Shown: piece by piece, positions 42,509 to 50,681 of the stretch | Layout of the letters: each line of letters begins with the position of its first letter | Numbering within the stretch: position 1 is the stretch's first letter | DNA from: Opitutus sp. | GTDB taxonomy: Bacteria; Verrucomicrobiota; Verrucomicrobiia; Opitutales; Opitutaceae | Reading direction: 5' to 3' | Length of the DNA stretch: 53,497 nucleotides | Assembly (NCBI GenBank): GCA_009695305.1 | Contig: SIBG01000019.1 | Span: 1 to 53,497 of the forward strand | Translations under genes and position numbers: made by a program | Notes under the pieces: model-generated | Database searches by the model: none | Seen by the model: the letters and a program-made list of their open reading frames with translations, nothing else | What the model was told of the DNA's origin: nothing

Positions 42509-43654
42509 ATGGCCAAAAAACAACTCCGCATCGGACTCATCGGCTACAGCTTCATGGGCCGCGCCCACAGCAACGCCTTTCATCAGGTCAACCACTTCTT
42601 CCCCTCCAGCTACGAGGTCGTCCCGCAGGCCGTCTGCGGTCGCGACGAGGCCCAAGTAAAAGCGTTCGCCGAGAAATGGGGCTACCAGTCCATCGAGACC
42701 GATTGGAAAAAGCTCATCGCCCGCGACGACATTGACGTCATCGACATCGCCACGCCGAACAACCTCCACGCCGAGCAGGTCATCGCCGCCGCCAAGGCCG
42801 GCAAGATGATCCTCTGCGAAAAGCCCCTCGGCCTCAACGGCAAGGAGGCGGAAAAAATGCTCCGGGCCGTCAAGAAAGCCGGCGTGGCGCACATGGTCTG
42901 GTATAACTACCGCCGCTGCCCCGCGGTCGTGCTGGCCAAAAACCTCATCGACGCCGGCCGGCTCGGCCGCGTGTTTCATTACCGCGCCAATTTCCTCCAA
43001 GACTGGACCATCTCTCCCGACCTCCCGCAGGGGGGCACCGGCCTCTGGCGCCTCGACGTGAAGGTCGCCGGCTCCGGCGTCACGGGCGATCTGCTCGCGC
43101 ACTGTATCGACACCGCGCTCTGGCTCAATGGCGGCATCAAGGACGTGAGCGCGATGACCGAGACATTCGTCAAGCAGCGCAAACACAACCTCACCGGCAA
43201 GGTCGAGAAAGTCGGCATCGACGACGCGTGCCTCTTCCACTGTCACTTTAATAATGGCTCGCTCGGCCTCTTTGAGTCCACCCGCTATGCCCGCGGCCAC
43301 AAGGCCCTCTACACCTTCGAAATCAACGGCGAGCACATGAGTCTCAAGTGGGATCTGCACGACCTGCACCGCTTGCAGATCTTCGACCACAGCGACGAAG
43401 GGATCGAACGCGGCTGGAAGAGCATCCACGTCTCCGACGGCGATCATCCCTATTGCGGCAAGTGGTGGGTGCCCGGCCTCCAGCTTGGTTACGAGCACAG
43501 CTTTGTCCACGCGATGGTGGAATTCATCCAAGGGCTCGAAAGCGGCAAAGGCTGCACGCCGAACTTCAAGGACGGACTCGCCACCGACTATGTCACCGAC
43601 GCCGTCTTGCAGTCCGCCAAGAGCCGGCGCTGGGTAAACGTGAAACAGGCGTAG
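42509..43654 (+). CDS. Gfo/Idh/MocA family NAD(P)-dependent oxidoreductase
   Basis: 381 residues. The Rossmann start [18 protein letters not shown], the acidic region [20 protein letters not shown] and the family signature CEKPLG (Glu104, Lys105, Pro106) identify the Gfo/Idh/MocA family. The C-terminal alpha/beta domain carries a substrate-side [14 protein letters not shown], with His and Asp in the places of the catalytic residues. Such enzymes oxidise or reduce sugar hydroxyls, including 3-keto formation. There is no signal peptide, so it is cytoplasmic. With the flanking isomerases and the downstream DUF1080 protein it fits a keto-sugar pathway. Confidence 0.92.
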   Translation: MAKKQLRIGLIGYSFMGRAHSNAFHQVNHFFPSSYEVVPQAVCGRDEAQVKAFAEKWGYQSIETDWKKLIARDDIDVIDIATPNNLHAEQVIAAAKAGKMILCEKPLGLNGKEAEKMLRAVKKAGVAHMVWYNYRRCPAVVLAKNLIDAGRLGRVFHYRANFLQDWTISPDLPQGGTGLWRLDVKVAGSGVTGDLLAHCIDTALWLNGGIKDVSAMTETFVKQRKHNLTGKVEKVGIDDACLFHCHFNNGSLGLFESTRYARGHKALYTFEINGEHMSLKWDLHDLHRLQIFDHSDEGIERGWKSIHVSDGDHPYCGKWWVPGLQLGYEHSFVHAMVEFIQGLESGKGCTPNFKDGLATDYVTDAVLQSAKSRRWVNVKQA

Positions 43655-43672
43655 CGGGCCGCCGCCCGCGCG

Positions 43673-43774
43673 AACGCTCAGCCCTCAACGTTTGACTCTC
43701 ACCTTCCAACCCTGCGAACCCGAAGCCCGCACGTGAGCGTTCAGGGTTGAACGTTAAGCGTTGAGCGTTTTCAG
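43673..43774. repeat. Quasi-palindrome of ACGCTCA heptamers before the epimerase gene
   Basis: The left arm (43673-43703) reads as successive heptamers ACGCTCA, GCCCTCA, ACGTTTG and ACTCTCA. The right arm (43733-43774), read on the other strand, gives ACGCTCA, ACGCTTA, ACGTTCA, ACCCTGA and ACGCTCA. About 22 of 29 aligned positions pair. It ends 12 bases before the ATG at 43787. Confidence 0.65.
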
Positions 43775-43786
43775 TCCCATTTCCCC

Positions 43787-44647
43787 ATGCCTAAACTCGG
43801 TTTTAACCTCCTCGTCTGGACCGCCTCCATCTCGGACGATTTTTTCCCGCACATCGCGCGCCTCAAGAAAATCGGCTACGATGGCATCGAGATCTGCCTC
43901 GGCCAGCAGGATCCCGCCGCCTACAAGCGCCTCCGTAAATTTGTCCGGGACCTCGACCTCGGCATCACCTGCGTGACGATCGTCGGCGCCGACGCGAATC
44001 CCGCCAGCCCCGATGCCGCCGTGCGCGCGAAGGCCCTCGACGTCATCAAGTGGAACATCGACCTCACGGTGGACTCCGGCGCCAATCTCCTCTGCGGCCC
44101 GTTCCACTCGGCCTTTGCCACGTTCACCCGCACCGACATCCACCCCGACGAATACCAGCGCAGTGCCGAGGTGCTCCGCGCCGCGGGCGACTACGCCCGG
44201 CCGGCCGGCGTCACCCTCTGCCCCGAAGCGCTGAATCGTTTCGAGTGTTACCTCTGCAACACCATGGCGCAGCTCCGCAGCCTCATCGAGCTGACCGGCC
44301 ATCCGAACGTCCGCGCGATGTTCGACACCCACCATGCCAACATGGAGGAGAAGTCCTTCGCCGGTGCCATCCGGCACATCGCGCCCGTGCTCGCGCACGT
44401 TCACCTCAGCGAAAACGACCGCGGCACGCCCGGCTCCGGCCATATCGATTTTCAGGAAAGTCTCTCCACCCTCGCCCGTGTTGGTTACGACGGCTGGCTC
44501 ACCGTCGAGGCCTTCAGCCGCTCCGACCCGGCTTTCGCCAACGCCATTAATGTCTGGCGTGAGTTTTCCCCCGCCTGGGAAATTGCCGAGCAGGGCCACG
44601 CTTTCCTCCGCCAGCAAATCGCCGCTGCCGGCTTCCGCACCCCATGA
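43787..44647 (+). CDS. D-tagatose/D-allulose 3-epimerase-like sugar epimerase
   Basis: 286 residues, normal for this family. The four manganese ligands are present as Glu147 (PEALNRFE), Asp180 (MFDTHHAN), His206 (HVHLSEND) and Glu241 (LTVEAF). Their spacing (33, 26 and 35 residues) equals that of the ligands of D-tagatose 3-epimerase (E152, D185, H211, E246). The motif EALNRFExxxxNT is also typical of ketose 3-epimerases. The enzyme should epimerise free ketoses at C3 in the cytoplasm; the exact sugar is unknown. Its TGA overlaps the start of the giant multidomain gene in an ATGA, so the two are translationally coupled even though one product stays inside and the other is exported. Confidence 0.88.
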   Translation: MPKLGFNLLVWTASISDDFFPHIARLKKIGYDGIEICLGQQDPAAYKRLRKFVRDLDLGITCVTIVGADANPASPDAAVRAKALDVIKWNIDLTVDSGANLLCGPFHSAFATFTRTDIHPDEYQRSAEVLRAAGDYARPAGVTLCPEALNRFECYLCNTMAQLRSLIELTGHPNVRAMFDTHHANMEEKSFAGAIRHIAPVLAHVHLSENDRGTPGSGHIDFQESLSTLARVGYDGWLTVEAFSRSDPAFANAINVWREFSPAWEIAEQGHAFLRQQIAAAGFRTP

Positions 44648-47600
44648 TTTTTCGCCGCCTCGCTCGCCTGTTTTTACTGGTGGTCACACCTTTTGCTTTC
44701 GCTGCCGGACCGACGACGCTCGTCCTCCAGCCGCCCTCCGGCGCTCCCGCGAAAGGCAAACACGTCGTGTTCCTTTCCGGCGACGAGGAGTATCGCAGCG
44801 AGGAAGCGCTGCCGATGCTCGCGAAAATCCTGAGCCAGCGCCACGGCTTCAAGACCACGGTCCTCTTCCCGCTCGATCCCGACGGCACCATCAATCCCAA
44901 CAACAACGCCTCGCTGCCCGGCGCCGAGGCGCTCGACACGGCCGACGTCATCATCGCCGTCCTCCGTTGGCGCGTCTGGCCCGATGAGGTGATGCAGCGC
45001 TTCGATGCCGCCTATCGCCGCGGCGTGCCGATGATCGCCATCCGCACGTCGACCCACCCCTTCAATTTCCCCGCCGGCAGCAAGTGGTCGGCCTACACCT
45101 GGAACTCCAAGACTCCGTGGGCCGGCGGATTTGGTAAACAGGTTTTCGGCGAGACGTGGGTTTCCCACTGGGGTAAACACAAGATCGAGGCCACGCGTGG
45201 CGTCATCGAGCCCGCCAACGCCTCCGATCCGCTCCTCCGTGGCGTCACCGACCTCTTCGGCACCAGCGATGTTTACGAAGCCGCGCCGCCCGCCGACGCC
45301 AAGATTCTCGCCCGCGGCCTCGTGCTGAAAGGCATGAACCCCACCGACGTCCCCGCCGACTACCGCAAGAAGCGCGCCGCCGACAAAGTCGAGCAGCCCG
45401 TCAACGATCCCGCGATGCCGGTCGTCTGGACGCGCCTCCACAAAAATGAGGCCGGCCAGGAAGCAAAAATTCTCACGACGACGCTGGGCGCCGCCACCGA
45501 CCTCGAAAACGAGTCGCTCCGCCGCCTGATCGTCAACGGCACCTACTGGGCCGCCGGCCTCGCGGTCCCCGCGAAAGCTGACGTCCGCCTCGTCGATCCC
45601 TACGCCCCGCGCATGTTTGGCTTCAACGGTTATCGCACCGGGCTCACTCCCGCCGACCACGCCCTTGGTCAAACTCTCCCCGTGGGCGGCACCCTCCCGC
45701 CCGCACCGGCCAAGCGCGCTGCGGCGGCTCCGGTTCGCAACTCACCGGCCAGCCCTGCCGTCCTCAACGCCCCGATCGCCCTCAACCCCGGCGATCGCGT
45801 CGCGATCGTCGGTAACGCGCTCGCCGATCGCATGCAGCACCATGGCTGGCTCGAGACGATGATGCTCGCGAAACACCCGTCGCACCAAATCGTCGTGCGC
45901 AATCTCGCGTTCCCCGCCGACGAGGTCGTCACCCGCGCGCGCTCGAAAGATTTCGGCACGCCCGACGAGTGGCTCACCAAGGTCCAGGCCGGCGTCGTGT
46001 TTTCCTTCTTCGGCTACAACGAATCTTTTGCCGGCCCCGATGGCCTCCCGAAGTTCAAGGAGGATCTCGGCAACTTCATCCGCGAGACCCGCGCCAAAAA
46101 CTATGGCGGCCCGGGCGCGCCGCGCCTCGTCCTCTTCTCGCCCATCGCAGTTGAAAAACACCCCGACTCCAACTTCGCCTATGATCCCAAGATCAACGAA
46201 AACCTCGCCGCCTACACCCAGGCCATCGCCGAGGTCGCGGGCGATCAGGCCGGCGTGACTTTCGTGAATCTCTTCGCGCCCTCGCAGGAACTCTACGCCG
46301 CGGCCGCGAAAAACGGCCAGCCGCCGCTCACCATCAACGGCGTCCACCTCAACGACGCCGGCGAGGGCCAGCTCGCGCAAAAAATCTACCCCACGCTCTT
46401 CGGCGGCTCCGCGCCCGCCATGGACACGCCCGCCGCCGCCGAACTCCGCGCCGCCGTCAACGCCAAGAACGAAATGTGGCACTCCCACTACCGCTCGATG
46501 GACGGCTACAACATTTACGGCGACCGCTCCAAGATCGCCTACGTTTCGCACCCTGACGCGCCCAAGATCACCAACACGCAGGTCATGATGGAGGAGATGG
46601 CGCAGCGGGATGCGATGACGACCAACCTCGAGCGCCGCGCCTGGGCGCTCGCCGCCGGCAAGAAAGGTCCCGTCGAACAAGTCTCGCTCCCCGTCGTGAC
46701 CGCGTTTGGCACCAACAAACCCGGCGCCAATATTGACGGCACCTATCCGTTCCTCGATGGCGACGAGGCCATCGCGCAGATGACGCTCGCGCCCGGCCTC
46801 AAGGCCAACTTGTTCGCGAGCGAGAAGCAGTTCCCCGAACTTGCCAAGGCCCTCCAGTTCGCCTTCGACCCCAAGGGTCGTCTCTGGGTCGCCGTCTGGC
46901 CGAGCTATCCCGAGCGCACGCCGACCCAGCGCGTCACCGACAAAATCATCATCCTCGAGGATACCGACCACGACGGCCGCGCCGACAAATGCACGGTCTG
47001 GCTCGACGGCCTCAACTGCCCCACTGGTTTCCAGTTTTATAAGGACGGCATTTTGCTCATGCAGGCGCCGGATCTCCTCTACGTGCGCGACGTCGGCGGC
47101 AAGGGCCAGATCGTCGAGCGCGTGCTGATGGGCATGGACTCGGCCGACTCGCACCACACCGCCAACTCGCTCGTCTACGAGCCGGGCGGCGCGATTCTCC
47201 TGAGTGATGGCGTGTTTCACCGCACGCAGGTCGAGACCGTCGCCGGCGCCGTGCGCAACATTGACGGCGCCATCCATCGCTTCGAGCCGCTCACGGGCAA
47301 GTTTGAGGTCTACGCCGCCTACGGCTTCGCCAATCCGCACGGCCGCGCCTTTGATTACTGGGGCAACGACATCATTACCGACGCCACCGGCAACAACACC
47401 TACTGGGGCCCCGCGTTCAGCGGCCGCATCGACTACCCCGCGAAGCACCCGAAGCTGAAAACCATCTGGGATCGCCCGTCGCGGCCCAGCGCCGGCAGCA
47501 CGATTCTCACGAGCCGGCATTTCCCCGACGAGTATTGGGGCGATTATCTCAACCCCAACGTGATCGGCTTCCAGGGCATCTTCCGCGTCCACCTCAGCGA

Positions 47601-49683
47601 CGACGGCGCCGGCATCAAGGGCACCCGCGAGAAGGACATCGTGCAGTCGAAGGACTTCAATTTCCGCCCGATCGACACCGCCACCGGCCCCGACGGCGCC
47701 CTCTATGTCGTCGACTGGCACAACCCGCTCATCGGCCATCTCCAGAGCCACCTCCGCGATTCCAACCGCGATCATGAGCACGGCCGCATCTACCGCATCA
47801 CCGCCGAGGGCCGCCCGCTCGCCTGGCAGCCGAAGATCGACGGGGAGCCGATCCCCGCGCTCCTCGCGCTCCTCCAGCGCGAGGAAAACCAGGTCCGCAA
47901 TCTGGCGAAAATCGAACTCGGCAAGCACGCGACCGCCGAGGTCATCGCCGGCGTGAAAACGTGGGTCGCCGGCCTCGACAAGAATTCCGCCGACTACGCG
48001 CATCATCTCACGGAGGCGCTCTGGGTCCACCAGTGGCACAACGTCCCGAGCGTCGACCTGCTCAAGCAACTCCTCCGCTCGCCGAGTGCCGCGGCCCGCG
48101 CCGCCGCCACCCGCGTGCTGTGCTACTGGCGCGACCGCGTGCCAGAGGCCCTCGCGCTCGTGCAGCGCCAGGCCAGCGACGAGAACCAGCGCGTCCGGCT
48201 CCACGCCGTGCGCGCGGCCAGCTTCTTTGATGCGGTCGAGGCCACGGATGTCGCGCTCGCCGCGACCAAGCTTCCCGTTGACTACTACCTCGACTACGTG
48301 ATCGGCGAGACGCTCCGCCAGCTCCGCCCGCTTTGGCGCAAGAAACTCGGCGAAGGCGCCACCTTCGCCAAGGGCGATCCCGCCGCCGCGCGTTATCTTC
48401 TGCGCACCCTGACTGTCGCCGACATCCTGAAAATGCCGCGCACCGCCGACGTGTGCGAAAATCTCCTCGGCCGCACGGGCGTGACCGACGCCGTCCGCGC
48501 CGAGGCCCTCGCCACGCTGGCGAAACTCCGCCACCTCACCGTCGTCGCGCTGCTCCTCGAAACCATCGACTCGCCCGCCGAGATCGACGTGCGCAACGTC
48601 GGCCGCCTGCTCCTCCAGCAGTCGCCCGCCGAGCTCGCGCCCCACCGCCCCGCGCTCTTGAAGCTCGCGCTGGCCGACAACTCCGAAGCGCGCACCTGGG
48701 CCTTTGCCGCCACCGCGCTCGCGGATGGCACGCTCGACCGCGTCTGGGCGGAGGCGGCGGGCTCGCCGCTCTCGTTCTCGTCGCTCCTCGGCGGCATCCA
48801 TCTCATTCCGAAGGCCGAACTCCGCGCCACCGCCTACGAACGCGTGATGCCCATCCTCGCGAAGAACCTCACCGACATCGAGGGACCCGACCGCGTGGTG
48901 AATGCGATCCAGCGCGATGCCATCCGCTGTGCCGTCGCCTCGCGCCGCGAACCAGAAAAAGTTTTCGCCGCCCTCGTCTCCCTGATCGAGCGCGGCTCTG
49001 AAGCCACCACCGCCGCGCAGGGCATCCGCGGGCTCCCGCGCACGAGCTGGACGCCCGAGGCCGCGATCACCGCCTCTCGGGCGCTCATCGCCTGGGCCGC
49101 CCAGACGCACGCCAGCGAGCGCACCAGCCGCGAATACGTTGAGACCATCCAAGTCGCCGACGATCTCGCTGGCACGCTCCCCGCCGCCGAGTCCGATCCG
49201 CTGCGCGACAAGCTCTCCAGCCTGCGCGTCGCGATGTTTGTGGTCCGCTCCGTCCCCGAAGGCATGAAATACGACGTGCCCCGCATTGTCGTGGAGGCCG
49301 GGCGCCCGTTTGAAATCATCTTCGAAAATCCCGATGTGATGCCCCACAATCTCGTGGTGGTAAAACCCGGCACCCGCGAAAAAGTCGGCACTGCCGCCAT
49401 GACCCTCGCCCCCGAATTCACCGATCGCCAGGGTCGCGCGTGGGTGCCCGAGTCCACCGACATCATCGCCGGCACGAAACTGATCGAGCCCGGCCGCAAC
49501 GAGACCCTGAAAATCCCCGGCAATCAGATCCGCACCGAGGGCACCTACGAATACGTCTGCACCTTCCCCGGCCACTGGGTGATGATGTATGGTCAGCTCG
49601 TGGTCACGAAAAACGTCACCACCTACCTCAAGGCCAATCCCCTCGCGCCCGCCCCCGCCCCGGCCGACGCCCACAAACACTAG
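44644..49683 (+). CDS. Giant exported ThuA, SGNH-like, PVC-dehydrogenase propeller, HEAT and cupredoxin protein
   Basis: 1679 residues. Signal peptide (1-21, LFLLVVTPFAFAA). ThuA-like domain (about 36-330: HVVFLSGDEEYRSEEALPML; MIAIRTSTHPFNF). SGNH-hydrolase-like domain (about 375-600) with block I GNALADRMQ, in which Ala392 stands where the nucleophilic Ser should be, block III FGYNESF and block V INGVHLND. A PVC-type membrane-bound dehydrogenase propeller (about 690-1060: LQFAFDPKGRLWVAVWPSYP; GFANPHGRAFDYWGND). Alpha-helical HEAT-like repeats (about 1070-1520). C-terminal azurin-like cupredoxin with His1568, Cys1639, His1644 and Met1648, the C-x4-H-x3-M spacing of azurin. The CxxCH haem motif usual in such PVC proteins is absent. 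It probably oxidises a sugar in the periplasm and passes electrons through copper. Confidence 0.85.
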   Translation: MIFRRLARLFLLVVTPFAFAAGPTTLVLQPPSGAPAKGKHVVFLSGDEEYRSEEALPMLAKILSQRHGFKTTVLFPLDPDGTINPNNNASLPGAEALDTADVIIAVLRWRVWPDEVMQRFDAAYRRGVPMIAIRTSTHPFNFPAGSKWSAYTWNSKTPWAGGFGKQVFGETWVSHWGKHKIEATRGVIEPANASDPLLRGVTDLFGTSDVYEAAPPADAKILARGLVLKGMNPTDVPADYRKKRAADKVEQPVNDPAMPVVWTRLHKNEAGQEAKILTTTLGAATDLENESLRRLIVNGTYWAAGLAVPAKADVRLVDPYAPRMFGFNGYRTGLTPADHALGQTLPVGGTLPPAPAKRAAAAPVRNSPASPAVLNAPIALNPGDRVAIVGNALADRMQHHGWLETMMLAKHPSHQIVVRNLAFPADEVVTRARSKDFGTPDEWLTKVQAGVVFSFFGYNESFAGPDGLPKFKEDLGNFIRETRAKNYGGPGAPRLVLFSPIAVEKHPDSNFAYDPKINENLAAYTQAIAEVAGDQAGVTFVNLFAPSQELYAAAAKNGQPPLTINGVHLNDAGEGQLAQKIYPTLFGGSAPAMDTPAAAELRAAVNAKNEMWHSHYRSMDGYNIYGDRSKIAYVSHPDAPKITNTQVMMEEMAQRDAMTTNLERRAWALAAGKKGPVEQVSLPVVTAFGTNKPGANIDGTYPFLDGDEAIAQMTLAPGLKANLFASEKQFPELAKALQFAFDPKGRLWVAVWPSYPERTPTQRVTDKIIILEDTDHDGRADKCTVWLDGLNCPTGFQFYKDGILLMQAPDLLYVRDVGGKGQIVERVLMGMDSADSHHTANSLVYEPGGAILLSDGVFHRTQVETVAGAVRNIDGAIHRFEPLTGKFEVYAAYGFANPHGRAFDYWGNDIITDATGNNTYWGPAFSGRIDYPAKHPKLKTIWDRPSRPSAGSTILTSRHFPDEYWGDYLNPNVIGFQGIFRVHLSDDGAGIKGTREKDIVQSKDFNFRPIDTATGPDGALYVVDWHNPLIGHLQSHLRDSNRDHEHGRIYRITAEGRPLAWQPKIDGEPIPALLALLQREENQVRNLAKIELGKHATAEVIAGVKTWVAGLDKNSADYAHHLTEALWVHQWHNVPSVDLLKQLLRSPSAAARAAATRVLCYWRDRVPEALALVQRQASDENQRVRLHAVRAASFFDAVEATDVALAATKLPVDYYLDYVIGETLRQLRPLWRKKLGEGATFAKGDPAAARYLLRTLTVADILKMPRTADVCENLLGRTGVTDAVRAEALATLAKLRHLTVVALLLETIDSPAEIDVRNVGRLLLQQSPAELAPHRPALLKLALADNSEARTWAFAATALADGTLDRVWAEAAGSPLSFSSLLGGIHLIPKAELRATAYERVMPILAKNLTDIEGPDRVVNAIQRDAIRCAVASRREPEKVFAALVSLIERGSEATTAAQGIRGLPRTSWTPEAAITASRALIAWAAQTHASERTSREYVETIQVADDLAGTLPAAESDPLRDKLSSLRVAMFVVRSVPEGMKYDVPRIVVEAGRPFEIIFENPDVMPHNLVVVKPGTREKVGTAAMTLAPEFTDRQGRAWVPESTDIIAGTKLIEPGRNETLKIPGNQIRTEGTYEYVCTFPGHWVMMYGQLVVTKNVTTYLKANPLAPAPAPADAHKH

Positions 49684-49697
49684 AAACGGACTGCCCA

Positions 49698-49783
49698 TCT
49701 TTCTCTTTCCTCTTTCTCTCAATCTTTATCCTCTGCTCCGCTTCTCTCTGACGAAAGAGTAAGAGAAAGAGGAAAGAGAAAGA
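49698..49783. repeat. Perfect 22-base inverted repeat of pyrimidine/purine words before the DUF1080 gene
   Basis: Bases 49698-49719 (TCTTTC/CTCTTT words) are exactly complementary to 49762-49783 (AGAGAAAG words), with a 42-base spacer that itself contains partly matching words. It begins 14 bases after the giant gene's stop and ends 22 bases before the ATG at 49806. A long RNA hairpin here could terminate, attenuate or stabilise the message. Confidence 0.8.
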
Positions 49784-49805
49784 ACCAAACCCAATCCCGT
49801 CTCCC

Positions 49806-50567
49806 ATGAAACTCCGCACCTCCCTCCTCGCCGCGCTCCTTGCGCTTGCTCCCTTCACCCTCGCCGCCTCCGCCTTCGCCGCCCCCGCCGGCTTCAAAGA
49901 AATCTTCAACGGCAAGGATCTCACCGGTTGGAAGGGCCTCGGCTTCTGGTCGGTGAAAAACGGCGTCATTACCGGCCAGACCACCGCCGAGAAGCCCACG
50001 AAGGGAAACACGTTTCTCGTCTATCAGGACGCCCAACCCGCCAACTTCGAACTGCGCCTGCAATTCCGCCTCACTGGCCAGAATGAAAAAAGCTGGGGCA
50101 ATTCCGGCGTTCAATATCGCAGCAAAGTCGTCGACGCCGCCGCGTTCGTCATCGCCGGCTATCAGGCCGACATCGATTCTCCGTTCAATTACACCGGTAT
50201 GCTCTACGAGGAAAAAGGCCGCGGCATTCTCATGAAGTCCGGCGAAAAAATCCGCATCGGCGAGACCACCATGACGCCCGACGCGACGAAGAAGGACGCC
50301 AAGAAGAAACAGACCTCCGTCGAGAAACTCCCCGGGGCGACACCGACGGAGGCTATCGCCGCCGCCTACAAACTGGGTGAGTGGAACGAACTCGTCATCA
50401 AAGCCGAGGGCAACCACCTCACCCACACCGTCAATGGCGTCGTCACCGCCGATGTCACCGACACCGACACCTCCATTGCCAAGTCCGGCGTCATCGCTCT
50501 CCAACTCCACCAAGGTCAGCCGATGACGATTCAGTTCAAAAACATCTATCTAAAGACCCTCCCGTAA
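49806..50567 (+). CDS. Secreted DUF1080 protein (3-keto-disaccharide hydrolase-like, LamG fold)
   Basis: 253 residues with a clear signal peptide (TSLLAALLALAPFTLAASAF, cleaved near AFAA). The mature part starts with the DUF1080 hallmark KEIFNGKDLTGWKG, then FWSVKNGVITGQTT, FELRLQFRL and the central NSGVQYRS with YQADI. It ends with GVIALQLHQGQPMTIQFKNI, the usual closing. This jelly-roll family is now called 3-keto-disaccharide hydrolase in several databases because some members act on 3-keto-glycosides made by Gfo/Idh/MocA-type dehydrogenases. The neighbouring oxidoreductase and isomerases agree with that role, which is inferred here. It is separated from the giant gene by a perfect inverted repeat. 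Confidence 0.88.
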   Translation: MKLRTSLLAALLALAPFTLAASAFAAPAGFKEIFNGKDLTGWKGLGFWSVKNGVITGQTTAEKPTKGNTFLVYQDAQPANFELRLQFRLTGQNEKSWGNSGVQYRSKVVDAAAFVIAGYQADIDSPFNYTGMLYEEKGRGILMKSGEKIRIGETTMTPDATKKDAKKKQTSVEKLPGATPTEAIAAAYKLGEWNELVIKAEGNHLTHTVNGVVTADVTDTDTSIAKSGVIALQLHQGQPMTIQFKNIYLKTLP

Positions 50568-50643
50568 ACCTCGGATCAGCGGCACTCCGGTCGCCGCCCA
50601 CGTCCTCGCCGCGCTCCCGCGCCGCGTCTAGTGCTTCAGTCCA

Positions 50644-50661
50644 CCGCCTCGGGAGAGGCGG
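50644..50661. repeat. Hairpin in the DUF1080/TonB-receptor junction
   Basis: A perfect 7-base stem (50644-50650 with 50655-50661) and GGGA loop lie 20 bases before the receptor ATG at 50682. No T-run follows, so it is not a standard terminator; it could affect receptor translation. Confidence 0.35.
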
Positions 50662-50681
50662 AACCCGAGACCCCATCCCCG

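Noticed and set aside
45742..49722. A 1326-codon open frame on the minus strand, opposite the giant multidomain gene.
   Set aside because: It is a mirror frame produced by GC-rich third positions. It shows no recognisable domain, while the plus strand encodes clear ThuA, propeller and cupredoxin motifs.
42409..49783. Periodic short words between genes that at first suggest CRISPR-like arrays.
   Set aside because: The repeat words are 7-10 bases with no constant spacer length, they are inverted, and no cas gene is present.
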